Notes: generated by a model from the letters alone, not told the origin. Counted from the stretch's first letter, positions 9,189 through 16,804 are shown. The stretch: DNA of 64,000 nt from Verrucomicrobiaceae bacterium (GCA_015061955.1 SUVO01000013.1:25314-89313); one strand, 5' to 3'. A program made the numbers and translations.

Positions 9189-9220
9189 TACACTACTAAA
9201 AAGGTAGTGTATTTTTTCTT
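9189..9220 (+). terminator. intrinsic terminator after the GH101-like gene
   Basis: TACACTAC (9189-9196) pairs perfectly with GTAGTGTA (9204-9211) across a 7-base loop and is followed by TTTTTT. It isolates the 6-9 kb operon from the BMC operon. Confidence 0.85.
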
Positions 9221-9549
9221 CGTTTTGATAGATGTAAGCTTTTATGTTTGTTTATATCCTTGATAAAATAAATTCCTTTTCTTTTACTGAGTATACGATA
9301 AATAAAGATTGTGTGTTTGGTTTTAGGAGTGTGGCTTTTGGGAAAATGTTGGATTTTTTTGTGAAATTGTGAATTTTTTTTAAAATTTTTCTTGAAAAAC
9401 ATCAATTTTAGGTATTTTATTGTATTAAATTTATCATAAGTTTTTTGTTCTTTTTTGGTTTTTAGCATACTATTAGATTACAAAAATAATTTAAAAAGTA
9501 CTTTTTTCCTTAAAAATACAGCAATTGCAAATACTCAACTAAAACAGTA
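9221..9549. other. AT-rich intergenic region upstream of the BMC operon
   Basis: This stretch of about 330 bases has no convincing gene. A 90-codon minus-strand frame across it is lysine-rich low-complexity sequence with no recognisable start context. The region should hold the BMC promoter. I saw no confident -35/-10 pair, but the 14-base perfect palindrome at 9493-9506 (separate entry) is a candidate operator. Confidence 0.6.
9493..9506. promoter_or_regulatory. palindromic AAAAAGTACTTTTT site, candidate BMC operator
   Basis: This is a perfect 14-base palindrome 43 bases before the pduL ATG. The 13-mer AAAGTACTTTTTT (9495-9507) occurs again at 36419-36431, 48 bases before the WbsX-esterase start. 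A function as a binding site is inferred only from symmetry and position. Confidence 0.35.
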
Positions 9550-10224
9550 ATGAATTTATCAAAAGATACTCCATATAGTAAGATAGAGCAGTTAGTTAGA
9601 GAAACTGTATATAAACAAATGGGTCTTCCAGTGCCAGTTCAAAAGATTGGTCCAAATCCATTAGTAGTAAATATTAGTGCGCGTCACGTTCACCTCACAC
9701 AAGAAGCTGTTGAGGCATTGTTTGGTAAAGGCTATAAGCTTACAGTGCATAAATGGTTGTATCAAGAAGGCTTCTTTGCTGCAAAAGAATCAGTAACATT
9801 GATTGGTCCACGCAGTCGCATAATATCGAACTTGCGTATACTTGGTCCGTGTCGTAGCGATAATCAGGTTGAGTTGGCGCTTACAGATGCTCGTGCTTTG
9901 GGTTTCGATGTTCCACTTCGTCATAGTGGCGATGTAGCAAATACTCCTGGTTGTATGTTGATGGGCCCAGCAGGTTTCTTTGAAATGCCACATGGGGTAA
10001 TTCGTGCAGCTCGCCATGTTCATATGAGTCCAGAAGATGCTGCTTTCTATGGCGTGAAAGACAAAGACGTTATGAATTTGAAAGTTTATGGCGAAAATTC
10101 AATGATTTTTGAAAATCTTCTCTGCAGAATTGGTAAGGGCTTGCGTTTAGAAGTTCATTTAGATACCGACGAAGGTAACGCTTGCAATATTGGACCAAAT
10201 ACATTGTGCGAGTTGGTAAAGTAA
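9550..10224 (+). CDS. pduL: BMC phosphotransacylase PduL
   Basis: This 224-residue protein has the PduL (Pta-2) architecture: two halves carrying SARHVHLTQEAVEALFG and AARHVHMSPEDAAFYGV, whose His residues bind the catalytic zinc ions. It converts acyl-CoA plus phosphate to acyl-phosphate plus CoA, recycling CoA inside the compartment. Residues ~9-25 (SKIEQLVRETVYKQMG) form an amphipathic helix before a Pro-rich linker, the form of an encapsulation peptide. It is the first gene of the operon and 44 bases from the first shell gene. In a fucose/rhamnose-type BMC the substrate would be the acyl-CoA made by the aldehyde dehydrogenase encoded at 12710-14170. Confidence 0.95.
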   Translation: MNLSKDTPYSKIEQLVRETVYKQMGLPVPVQKIGPNPLVVNISARHVHLTQEAVEALFGKGYKLTVHKWLYQEGFFAAKESVTLIGPRSRIISNLRILGPCRSDNQVELALTDARALGFDVPLRHSGDVANTPGCMLMGPAGFFEMPHGVIRAARHVHMSPEDAAFYGVKDKDVMNLKVYGENSMIFENLLCRIGKGLRLEVHLDTDEGNACNIGPNTLCELVK

Positions 10225-10268
10225 TTTCACAAATATTATAAATCTAAAAAAAATACGAAAGGTAAAAT

Positions 10269-10538
10269 ATGAGTCAATCATTAGGTATGATAGAAACACG
10301 CGGTTTCACAGGCTGTGTGGAAGCAACCGACGCAATGGCTAAAGCCGCTGATGTCGAAATTGTAAAACAAGTACAAATCGGCGGTGGTTATATCTCTGTC
10401 GTTGTTCGTGGTGATGTAGGTAGCGTTAAGGCAGCTGTTGAAGCTGGTAAGAATGCTGCAGCAGCAGTTGGTGAATTGGTAAGTGCTAACATTATTGCAC
10501 GTCCACATCCAATGCTCTTGTCGAAGATGGGTTTCTAA
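10269..10538 (+). CDS. BMC-H hexameric shell protein 1
   Basis: This 89-residue, single Pf00936-type domain starts with SLGMIETRGFTGCVEATDAM and ends NIIARPHPML, both hallmarks of BMC-H proteins. The central-pore loop reads QIGGGYISVVV (GGG). Six copies make a flat hexagonal tile of the shell facet, and the pore lets small polar metabolites through. It precedes a second BMC-H by 25 bases. A purine-rich stretch (acgaaaggtaaaat) before the ATG serves as ribosome binding site. Confidence 0.95.
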   Translation: MSQSLGMIETRGFTGCVEATDAMAKAADVEIVKQVQIGGGYISVVVRGDVGSVKAAVEAGKNAAAAVGELVSANIIARPHPMLLSKMGF

Positions 10539-10563
10539 TTTAATTGAGAAAGGATTTTTTTAT

Positions 10564-10839
10564 ATGAAACAAGCATTAGCTATGATTGAAACTAAAGGTT
10601 TTGTTCCAGCTATGGAAGCTGCAGATGCTGCTATGAAGGCAGCAAATGTTGAGCTTTTGGGTTGGAAAAAAGTAGGCTCGGGTATGGTTGCTGTATTCTT
10701 TGAAGGCGACGTTGCTTCGGCTAAGGCTGCAGTAGAAGCTGCTTCAGAAGCTGCTTCAAAAATTGGTGAAGTTTGCTCGGTTGACGTAATTGCACGTCCA
10801 CACGACGAGCTCGCAAAACTCGGCTGTTTCTCGTTCTAA
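10564..10839 (+). CDS. BMC-H hexameric shell protein 2
   Basis: This 91-residue BMC-H paralogue starts MKQALAMIETKGFVPAMEAA. The frame is open upstream to 10483, but that part overlaps the preceding gene and lacks homology, so the ATG at 10564 is used; gagaaagga stands about 10 bases before it. The pore loop is KVGSGMVAVFF (GSG). Unlike its sisters it has an Ala/Ser-rich helix (AASEAASKIGEVC) and ends LAKLGCFSF. Expected role: a major facet tile with a somewhat different pore chemistry from BMC-H 1 and 3. Confidence 0.95.
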   Translation: MKQALAMIETKGFVPAMEAADAAMKAANVELLGWKKVGSGMVAVFFEGDVASAKAAVEAASEAASKIGEVCSVDVIARPHDELAKLGCFSF

Positions 10840-10854
10840 TTTTAAGTAGTATCC

Positions 10855-12033
10855 ATGAAGAGAATTTTAATAGCAAACGTAGGTTCAACAAGCTACAAAT
10901 ACACCTTGTTCGATGCATCGGCTGATGGTACTTGCAATGAACTTGTGCGTGGTGGCATGGACAGAGTTTCCGACTACGAAACAGCTATTAAGCAGTCTTT
11001 GGAAGACTTGCAGGCAAAGGGGTATTCGCAAGATGGTATTGATGCAGTTGCATTTAAGACCGTTTTGGGCAAAGATGTATCGGGCTTGAGAGAAGGCGAC
11101 GAAGTTGTATTGAAAGCACTTGAAGATATGAGCTTTGTTGCTCCTGCACATAATCCACCATACGCTGCCGCAATTAGAGCATTCGGTAAAGTTCTGCCAA
11201 CGGCAAAGAAAGTTGTTTTGTTTGAAACTTCGTTCTATCAGTGGGCAGATAAGGCTTGGAAGCGTTATGCAGTGCCTCAGAGTTGGGACAAAATCGGTAT
11301 TCGCCGAAATGGTTTCCATGGTGCATCGCATAAATTTGCAGCTGAACGTGCCGCAGAATTGTGTGGTAGAGCCGATGCAGCCGAAAGTGCTAAAATGCTC
11401 TATGTAAATAATGCTCCAGCAAAGTTGGAAAAACCATTTCGCTTGATAAACTGCCATTTGGGTGGTTCAAGCTCAATTTGTGGTATTCTAAATGGTGCAG
11501 CAGTTGGTGCAAGTATGGGCTTTTCGCCTCAGAGTGGGCTTCCACAAAATAATCGTGTTGGTGATTTAGATTCAACTGCAATCCCATATGCAATGGCAAC
11601 TTTGGGTATATCTGCCGAAGAAGCAATGCGTCAGCTTTCAAAAGAAGGTGGTTTGTTGGGTATAAGTGGAGTATCAAACGATATGCGCGATTTGGTTGCA
11701 GCATCAAACGAAGGCAATGAAAATGCAAAGCTTGCAATAGATGTGTTAATCTATAATGCACAAGCATACATTGGTCAGTTTATGGTGTTGCTCGGTGGAG
11801 TCGATGCTATCTGCTTTAGTGGTGGTATAGCCGAAAACAATCCATGGCTCAGAAAAGCAATTCTTGAACCACTCAAGGCATTCGGCTTAGAACTCGACGA
11901 CGAAGCTAATAACAAAGCAGTTAAAAAAGATGCTGTTATCTCTTCAGAAAATTCAAAAATAAAGGCAGTTACCGCAGTAGCAAACGAAGAACTCGTTATA
12001 GTACGCGAAGCCGCCAAATATCTCGAAAAATAA
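10855..12033 (+). CDS. ackA: acetate/propionate kinase of the BMC operon
   Basis: This 392-residue ASKHA-fold kinase begins RILIANVGSTSYKYTLFD and has NGFHGASHKFAAERA, CHLGGSSSICGI, FSPQSGLPQNNRVGDLD and FSGGIAENNPWLRKAI, all AckA motifs in the normal order. It moves phosphate from acyl-phosphate (made by PduL) to ADP, giving the pathway its ATP yield. The family's NxGSSSxKy nucleotide motif appears here as NVGSTSYKY, a mild change. No encapsulation-peptide-like helix is evident at either end, so it may act outside the shell. It lies 15 bases after BMC-H 2. Confidence 0.92.
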   Translation: MKRILIANVGSTSYKYTLFDASADGTCNELVRGGMDRVSDYETAIKQSLEDLQAKGYSQDGIDAVAFKTVLGKDVSGLREGDEVVLKALEDMSFVAPAHNPPYAAAIRAFGKVLPTAKKVVLFETSFYQWADKAWKRYAVPQSWDKIGIRRNGFHGASHKFAAERAAELCGRADAAESAKMLYVNNAPAKLEKPFRLINCHLGGSSSICGILNGAAVGASMGFSPQSGLPQNNRVGDLDSTAIPYAMATLGISAEEAMRQLSKEGGLLGISGVSNDMRDLVAASNEGNENAKLAIDVLIYNAQAYIGQFMVLLGGVDAICFSGGIAENNPWLRKAILEPLKAFGLELDDEANNKAVKKDAVISSENSKIKAVTAVANEELVIVREAAKYLEK

Positions 12034-12066
12034 ATTTAAAACAAAAACATAAACAAAGGTAAAAAA

Positions 12067-12357
12067 ATGGCAAAAGCAATTGGAGTTTTAGAAACTAAAG
12101 GTTTGGTAGCACTCGTTAAGGGTGTTGACGCTATGCTCAAGGCTGCAGACGTAAGTTTGGTAGCACAGTATAAAGATGTAGGCAGTGCATACGTTAGTGT
12201 AACTGTAACTGGCGACGTAGCTTCAGTAAAATCTGCAGTAGAAGCAGGTGCAAATGCAGCTGGCGAAGTTGGTACTGTTTATAGCGTACATGTAATTGCT
12301 CGTCCACACGAAGGTTTGACCGACGTTTTGGCAGCAAAAGCACCAGCTAAGAAATAA
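12067..12357 (+). CDS. BMC-H hexameric shell protein 3
   Basis: This 96-residue BMC-H domain protein (AIGVLETKGLVALVKGVDAM ... VHVIARPHEGL) has pore loop KDVGSAYVSVTV. The third pore residue is Ala where BMC-H 1 and 2 have Gly. A short Ala/Lys tail (AAKAPAKK) extends the C-terminus. It is separated from the other two BMC-H genes by ackA and is followed 12 bases later by the first pentamer gene. The aaaggtaaaaaa stretch before the ATG is a reasonable ribosome binding site. Confidence 0.95.
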   Translation: MAKAIGVLETKGLVALVKGVDAMLKAADVSLVAQYKDVGSAYVSVTVTGDVASVKSAVEAGANAAGEVGTVYSVHVIARPHEGLTDVLAAKAPAKK

Positions 12358-12369
12358 TCGGAGTAAGCT

Positions 12370-12681
12370 ATGTTTTTGGCGAAAGTAATTGGACAGGTTG
12401 TTGCTACCCAAAAAGACGAACGTTTGGTTGGTAGCAAGCTTGCCGTTCTGCGCCCATTGCAGGTTGGCGACGAGAAATCGCCTGAGTTGGTCGAAACTAA
12501 AAATACAGTTGTTGCAGTAGATGCTTGTGGTGCAGCAGTAGGACAGATTGTTTTATTCTGTCAAGGCTCGAGTGCACGTCAGGCAGAAGGTATGAAACAG
12601 TTGCCAATAGATGCAGCAGTTATAGGTTTGGTCGATAACGTAGAGGCGTTCTCAAAGTCGGTTTATAAGTCCGAAAAATAA
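12370..12681 (+). CDS. BMC-P pentameric vertex protein 1 (EutN/CcmL family)
   Basis: This 103-residue protein begins FLAKVIGQVVATQKDERLVGSKL and contains VVAVDACGAAVGQIVLFCQGSSAR and the family ending PIDAAVIGLVDNVE. EutN/CcmL proteins form pentamers that cap the vertices of the icosahedral shell, so few copies are needed per compartment. It is the most typical of the three pentamer proteins in the operon. A short Lys/Ser tail follows the domain. Confidence 0.95.
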   Translation: MFLAKVIGQVVATQKDERLVGSKLAVLRPLQVGDEKSPELVETKNTVVAVDACGAAVGQIVLFCQGSSARQAEGMKQLPIDAAVIGLVDNVEAFSKSVYKSEK

Positions 12682-12709
12682 GAACTATAGCTCAAGATAG
12701 GAGTTTAAA

Positions 12710-14170
12710 ATGAGTTTAAATTTAGACGAAGAATCGTTGCGTAATATAGTTAGAAATGTTCTTGCTCAAATGGGTAATGAGCCTAAGCAGACATGTTCTT
12801 GCAAAAATAAAGCATCGGCTCCAAACGTTTACGTTGCATCGTCGTCGAGCTCAAGCAATAACGGCATATTTACAGATGTAAAGCAAGCTGCAGAAGCCGC
12901 ATTTGAAGGTTATAAGCAGTTGTGTAAAGGTGGTTTTGCAGCTCGTCAGAAGGTCATTGATATCGTTAAGAGCATGACTGTTGCAAATGCGAAAGAGTGG
13001 GGTACATTCGAGTTTAACGAAACAAAGATTGGTCGATTGGCTGATAAAATCGGAAAGCTTGAAATTGTAAAGCTCGTTCCAGGAATTGAGTGGATTCGTC
13101 CAGATTCGTATAGTGGCGACTTCGGTATAATGCACGAAGAATATTGCCCATACGGAGTAATTGGTTCAATTACACCAGTAACGCACTCGGTTCCAACAAT
13201 AGCAGGTAATATCATAAATATGGTAGCTGCCGGAAATGCAATTGTGTTCAATCCACACCCTGGTGGTGTTAAGAGTGCAGTTATGGCAATTTCTGCTTAT
13301 AATCAGGCTATTGAAAAAGAATTGGGCATTAAAAATCTCATCTGCTGTATTGCAAATCCAACATTGGAATCGTTCGATGCTATTTGTAAGAATGATTTGA
13401 TTTCAATTATGTGCATCACAGGTGGTCCTGGTGTAGTAAATGCTGCAATGAAGTCGGGTAAGAAGTCAATTTGTGCTGGTCCGGGTAATCCACCAGTTAT
13501 TGTTGATGATACCGTAGACATCAATAAGGCTGCAGCCGATATTATCGCAGGTGGTGCGTTTGATAACAATCTTTTGTGCATTGGCGAAAAAGAAGTTTTT
13601 GTACTCGAAAGTGTGCTTGATAAGTTTATGGCAGCTCTTTCGGCAAATGGTGCAGTTAAGATTAGCTCGAATGCAGTTGATAAACTTTCAAAAACTGTTT
13701 TCGATAATAAGAATGGTCATTATGTGCTAAAGCGTGATTTGGTTGGTAAAGATCCACAAGAACTCGCAATGGCGGCAGGAACATCGGTTGGTTCGGCAGC
13801 AAAGATGCTCTTTGCTCAAACCGATGCAAATCATCCATTTGTAATTGAAGAGCAAATGATGCCTATGTTGCCAATAGTTGCAGTGCGGTCATTTGAAGAA
13901 GCTATCGATGCTGCTATGAAGGCTGAACATAATTATCGCCATAGTGCAATTATTCATTCGCTCGATGTTACAAGAATGACTGCAATGGCTCGTGCGTTGA
14001 ATACAACATTGTTCGTAAAGAATGGTCCATCGACAGCAGGCTTGGGCTTGGGTGGCGAAGGTTATTTGTCGTATTCAATTGCAACAACAACAGGTGAAGG
14101 TATATCAAATCCAAAGACATTTACACGTCGTCGTAGATGTGTTATGGTTGATAATCTCAACATCTTTTAA
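12710..14170 (+). CDS. BMC CoA-acylating aldehyde dehydrogenase
   Basis: This 486-residue protein resembles PduP/EutE. Residues 4-21 (NLDEESLRNIVRNVLAQM) form an amphipathic encapsulation helix, followed by a flexible Cys/Ser-rich linker (CSC at residues 29-31, then a run of Ser). The catalytic domain has PYGVIGSITPVTHSVPTI, NPHPGGVKSAV, ITGGPGVVNAAM, AGPGNPPVIVD and the nucleophile region AFDNNLLCIGEKEVFV (Cys of LLCIGEK). It oxidises an aldehyde (lactaldehyde in the related planctomycete system) to the acyl-CoA with NAD+. A strong hairpin at 14177-14210 separates it from the next shell gene. Confidence 0.93.
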   Translation: MSLNLDEESLRNIVRNVLAQMGNEPKQTCSCKNKASAPNVYVASSSSSSNNGIFTDVKQAAEAAFEGYKQLCKGGFAARQKVIDIVKSMTVANAKEWGTFEFNETKIGRLADKIGKLEIVKLVPGIEWIRPDSYSGDFGIMHEEYCPYGVIGSITPVTHSVPTIAGNIINMVAAGNAIVFNPHPGGVKSAVMAISAYNQAIEKELGIKNLICCIANPTLESFDAICKNDLISIMCITGGPGVVNAAMKSGKKSICAGPGNPPVIVDDTVDINKAAADIIAGGAFDNNLLCIGEKEVFVLESVLDKFMAALSANGAVKISSNAVDKLSKTVFDNKNGHYVLKRDLVGKDPQELAMAAGTSVGSAAKMLFAQTDANHPFVIEEQMMPMLPIVAVRSFEEAIDAAMKAEHNYRHSAIIHSLDVTRMTAMARALNTTLFVKNGPSTAGLGLGGEGYLSYSIATTTGEGISNPKTFTRRRRCVMVDNLNIF

Positions 14171-14176
14171 TTGAAA

Positions 14177-14210
14177 TTTGTACGGCGTTGTAGAAACAGC
14201 GTCGTACAAA
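14177..14210 (+). promoter_or_regulatory. intercistronic RNA hairpin before BMC-P 2
   Basis: TTTGTACGGCGT (14177-14188) pairs with GCGTCGTACAAA (14199-14210): 12 pairs, two of them G-U, with a 10-base loop. A-rich sequence and an aaaaggaaaaaa ribosome binding site follow rather than a T-run, so it is not a standard terminator. It may set 3'-end stability of the aldehyde dehydrogenase message or reduce expression of the pentamer genes. Confidence 0.6.
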
Positions 14211-14222
14211 AAAGGAAAAAAT

Positions 14223-14480
14223 ATGCAGTTGGCAAAAGTAGTCGGAAACATAGTTATGAGTTGCGCACACGAAAGTGTAGAGGGCAACGCTATGTTCTTG
14301 TGTCAGCCAATAGACGAAAACGGAAATGAAGTTGGCGAAATAGTGGCAGCTATAAGTCCGTTTGGTGGTGGAATTGGCTCGAAAGTGGTCATTGCCGCAG
14401 ATGGTAGTGAGGCTCGCAAGTATGTCGGCAACGATTACAGTCCATTGCGTAATTGTATAGTGTGCGTTTTAGATGACTAA
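14223..14480 (+). CDS. BMC-P pentameric vertex protein 2 (EutN/CcmL family)
   Basis: This 85-residue protein starts QLAKVVGNIVMSCAHESVEGN and ends NDYSPLRNCIVCVLDD. The frame is open from 14178, but that would place the start inside the hairpin and add a non-homologous tail; the ATG at 14223 follows aaaaaaggaaaa. The loop ISPFGGGIGSKVVIAADGSEAR replaces the usual shorter turn. It is shorter than BMC-P 1 and lacks the PIDAAVIG ending, so it may fill a specialised vertex. Confidence 0.9.
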   Translation: MQLAKVVGNIVMSCAHESVEGNAMFLCQPIDENGNEVGEIVAAISPFGGGIGSKVVIAADGSEARKYVGNDYSPLRNCIVCVLDD

Positions 14481-14486
14481 TTAAAT

Positions 14487-14780
14487 ATGAAATTAGCAAG
14501 AGTTATAGGTAGGGTTGTGCTTTCAAAAAAAGATACTGCACTTAAGGGTGGTTTCTTGGTGATAGCATCGCCACTTGATAAAACGCAGTACAAAAATAAA
14601 GCCGATACATCAATTTCAAAAACACAATTCAATTTGATTATATACGATAACCTCGGGGCTTCGATGGGCGATATTATTGGATATGTTGAAGGTGCTGAAG
14701 CAACAGCAGCCTTTAAAGAACCAATTCCAATCGATGCTTATAACGTTGGTATAGTGGAAAAATTTAATTACTTAGGTTAA
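14487..14780 (+). CDS. BMC-P pentameric vertex protein 3 (EutN/CcmL family)
   Basis: This 97-residue protein begins KLARVIGRVVLSKKDTALKGGFL and ends PIDAYNVGIVEKFNYLG, with ASMGDIIGYVEGAEATAAF in between. It lies 6 bases after BMC-P 2 and 24 before the aldolase. A mid-domain insertion (QYKNKADTSISKTQ) makes it longer than BMC-P 2. Three pentamer paralogues per operon is the pattern described for the Planctomycetes/Verrucomicrobia-type BMC. Confidence 0.92.
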   Translation: MKLARVIGRVVLSKKDTALKGGFLVIASPLDKTQYKNKADTSISKTQFNLIIYDNLGASMGDIIGYVEGAEATAAFKEPIPIDAYNVGIVEKFNYLG

Positions 14781-14804
14781 ATTTAAATAGAAAAATCAAA
14801 AGCA

Positions 14805-15869
14805 ATGAAAAGAGTATATACAATAAAAGATATTGAACAACTCGCAGCAACAGGTGGTACACTTCCAGCTGATGCAATTCTTACGCCACAGGCAAAAGAA
14901 GCTATGGCTTCTATGGGAATAGCAAAGGGTAGTGCAAGTGCGCCAAAAAATGTAGGCGTTGTTGGTGCAAAGGAATATAAAGTTCCAGAAAAAGAATATA
15001 AGTGGGTTTCGGGAAAAGATCCAAAAACTCCAGCAGAGATTGAAAAATTCTTTTTCTCGCCTGAAATTACAAGACTCAAGCATTTGATAGTAGATTTGGG
15101 TCGCCGTTCGTACGGTAAAAATTATAACGATGGTAATGGTGGTAATTTCTCGGTGCGTGTTGGTGATAACATTGTTTTGTGTACTCCAACAATGATTTCA
15201 AAAGGGTCAATGAGTATCGATGATATGTGCTTTGTCGATATGGATGGCAATCAGCTTGCTGGTAATAGAAAGCGTACAAGCGAAGTTCTTGCACACTTGG
15301 CTATTATGAAGCGTCAGCCATTGGCTAAGGCTTGTTGCCATGCTCACCCACCACATGCAACAGCTTTTGCATTGGCAGGAAAAACACCTCCACGTTGCGT
15401 AAATCCAGAAACAGAAATCTTTATTGGTCAGGTAGGTTTGGCTGATTATGGTACACCTGGAACACAACATATGGCTAACGCAGTTGGCGAATGTGGTGTA
15501 AAACACGACTGTGTGTTTATGGTAAATCATGGTGTTATGACATGGGCAAACGATATCGAAACAGCATTCTGGAAAATGGAAAATGTTGAAGCGCACTGCT
15601 ATACATCAATGCTTGCATTCCAGATTGGTGGTCCACGCAAGTTCTCGGAAAAAGATGCTAAGGAATTGGTAAAAATCCGTAGCTCTATGGGTATGGTTGA
15701 CCAAACATCACTTCGCGAATGCAGTTTGTGCGATAGCAATGATGATTATCGTCCATCGTGTGTATGTAATGCACAGGCAAAGCCTCAGCAAGATGCAGGT
15801 TATAATTGCGACGCTGAAAAGGTTGTTGAAAAAGTAACACAGATGATCATCAACGAACTTAAAAAGTAG
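14805..15869 (+). CDS. BMC class II (fuculose/rhamnulose-phosphate type) aldolase
   Basis: This 354-residue protein has a zinc-dependent class II aldolase core: GNGGNFSVRVGDN, the phosphate loop TPTMISKGSMS, metal-ligand motif CHAHPPHATAF, PETEIF and MVNHGVMTW. It would cleave fuculose- or rhamnulose-1-phosphate to dihydroxyacetone phosphate and lactaldehyde. The core is embedded in extra sequence: an N-terminal extension of about 80 residues with a helix (TPQAKEAMASMG), and a C-terminal tail with five Cys (about residues 306-335) ending in an amphipathic helix (AEKVVEKVTQMIINELKK), which looks like an encapsulation peptide. It is the last gene of the operon, closed by the terminator at 15886-15919. 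Confidence 0.9.
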   Translation: MKRVYTIKDIEQLAATGGTLPADAILTPQAKEAMASMGIAKGSASAPKNVGVVGAKEYKVPEKEYKWVSGKDPKTPAEIEKFFFSPEITRLKHLIVDLGRRSYGKNYNDGNGGNFSVRVGDNIVLCTPTMISKGSMSIDDMCFVDMDGNQLAGNRKRTSEVLAHLAIMKRQPLAKACCHAHPPHATAFALAGKTPPRCVNPETEIFIGQVGLADYGTPGTQHMANAVGECGVKHDCVFMVNHGVMTWANDIETAFWKMENVEAHCYTSMLAFQIGGPRKFSEKDAKELVKIRSSMGMVDQTSLRECSLCDSNDDYRPSCVCNAQAKPQQDAGYNCDAEKVVEKVTQMIINELKK

Positions 15870-15885
15870 TTTTTGTAATCTGAAT

Positions 15886-15919
15886 AAAAAAAGGCTTTCT
15901 GATAGAGAGCCTTTTTTTT
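15886..15919 (+). terminator. intrinsic terminator of the BMC operon
   Basis: AGGCTTTCT (15892-15900) pairs with AGAGAGCCT (15904-15912), one G-U, three-base loop, followed by a run of eight T. Confidence 0.9.
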
Positions 15920-15967
15920 ATTTTTTAATTGAATAAAACTCCTTATTTTTGCAACATAAATAAGATA

Positions 15968-16801
15968 ATGAAAAAAGAATGTACCATAGCCCTTTGTTAC
16001 GATTTTGATGGCACTTTGTCGCCAGCAAATATGCAAGAGTATTCTTTCATCCCACAACTCCAGAAAGAACCTAAAACTTTTTGGAACGAAACTTGCAAAA
16101 TTGCTCGCAAACAAGATGCCGATGAAATCTTGGCGTATATGTATTTGATGTGCGACCAAGCAAAGAAATTAGATATAAAAATACGACGTGATGACTTTGT
16201 ACGTTTTGGCAAAAGCGTGAAATTTTATAAAGGGTTGGTTTCTAAAAATGGCAACGATTGGTTTTCGCGTATAAATGCTTATGCTTCTGAACAAGGAGCT
16301 GTTGTAAAGCATTATATTATTTCTTCTGGCATAAAGGAAATGATTGAAGGCACTGCAATTGCTGGAAATTTTGATAAAATTTATGCATCGAGCTTTATGT
16401 ACGACCTCTATGGTGTTGCTATGTGGCCAGCTCAAGCTGTAAATTATACAACAAAAATGAATTTTTTGTTTCGTATAAATAAGGGTATATTCGATGTTCA
16501 AAAGTCTATAAATAATTATATGCCTGAACATTTGCGACCAGTGCCATTTAAGCGTATGATTTATTTTGGCGACGGTTCAACAGATATACCTGCAATGAAA
16601 CTTGTAAAAACTCAAGGTGGCTATTCTGTTGCAGTTCACGATGGAACTACTGAAAAACGTAAACAGTCTGAAAAGCTTTTGAATGAAAATCGTGTCGACT
16701 TTACTGCAACTGCAGATTATCGCAAAAATTCCGAGCTTACAGCTCAAGTATGCAGGGTGATTGATAAAATTGTTGCAGAATACAAAATAGAACACGCATA
16801 A
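15968..16801 (+). CDS. HAD-superfamily phosphatase-like protein
   Basis: This 277-residue protein has the HAD motifs. Motif I is CYDFDGTLSPAN (nucleophile Asp in DFDGT), the SSG of motif II is in YIISSGIKEMI, and motif IV is FGDGSTDIPAM. A cap lies between the first two. Such enzymes remove phosphate from small metabolites; the substrate is unknown. The frame is open from 15929, but the ATG at 15968 (MKKECTIALCYDFDG) is chosen because upstream residues do not resemble the family. A TATTTTTG octamer sits at 15944-15951 just upstream. It is separated from the BMC operon by a terminator and so probably independent of it. Confidence 0.85.
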   Translation: MKKECTIALCYDFDGTLSPANMQEYSFIPQLQKEPKTFWNETCKIARKQDADEILAYMYLMCDQAKKLDIKIRRDDFVRFGKSVKFYKGLVSKNGNDWFSRINAYASEQGAVVKHYIISSGIKEMIEGTAIAGNFDKIYASSFMYDLYGVAMWPAQAVNYTTKMNFLFRINKGIFDVQKSINNYMPEHLRPVPFKRMIYFGDGSTDIPAMKLVKTQGGYSVAVHDGTTEKRKQSEKLLNENRVDFTATADYRKNSELTAQVCRVIDKIVAEYKIEHA

Positions 16802-16804
16802 TTT

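Noticed and set aside
9196..9468. A 90-codon minus-strand frame between the GH101-like gene and the BMC operon
   Set aside because: Lysine/phenylalanine-rich low-complexity translation from AT-rich DNA, overlapping a clear terminator, with no ribosome binding site.
10885..11457. A 190-codon minus-strand frame across ackA
   Set aside because: It lies antisense to a strongly conserved ackA frame; Cys/Phe/Thr-rich translation typical of a shadow of plus-strand codon use.
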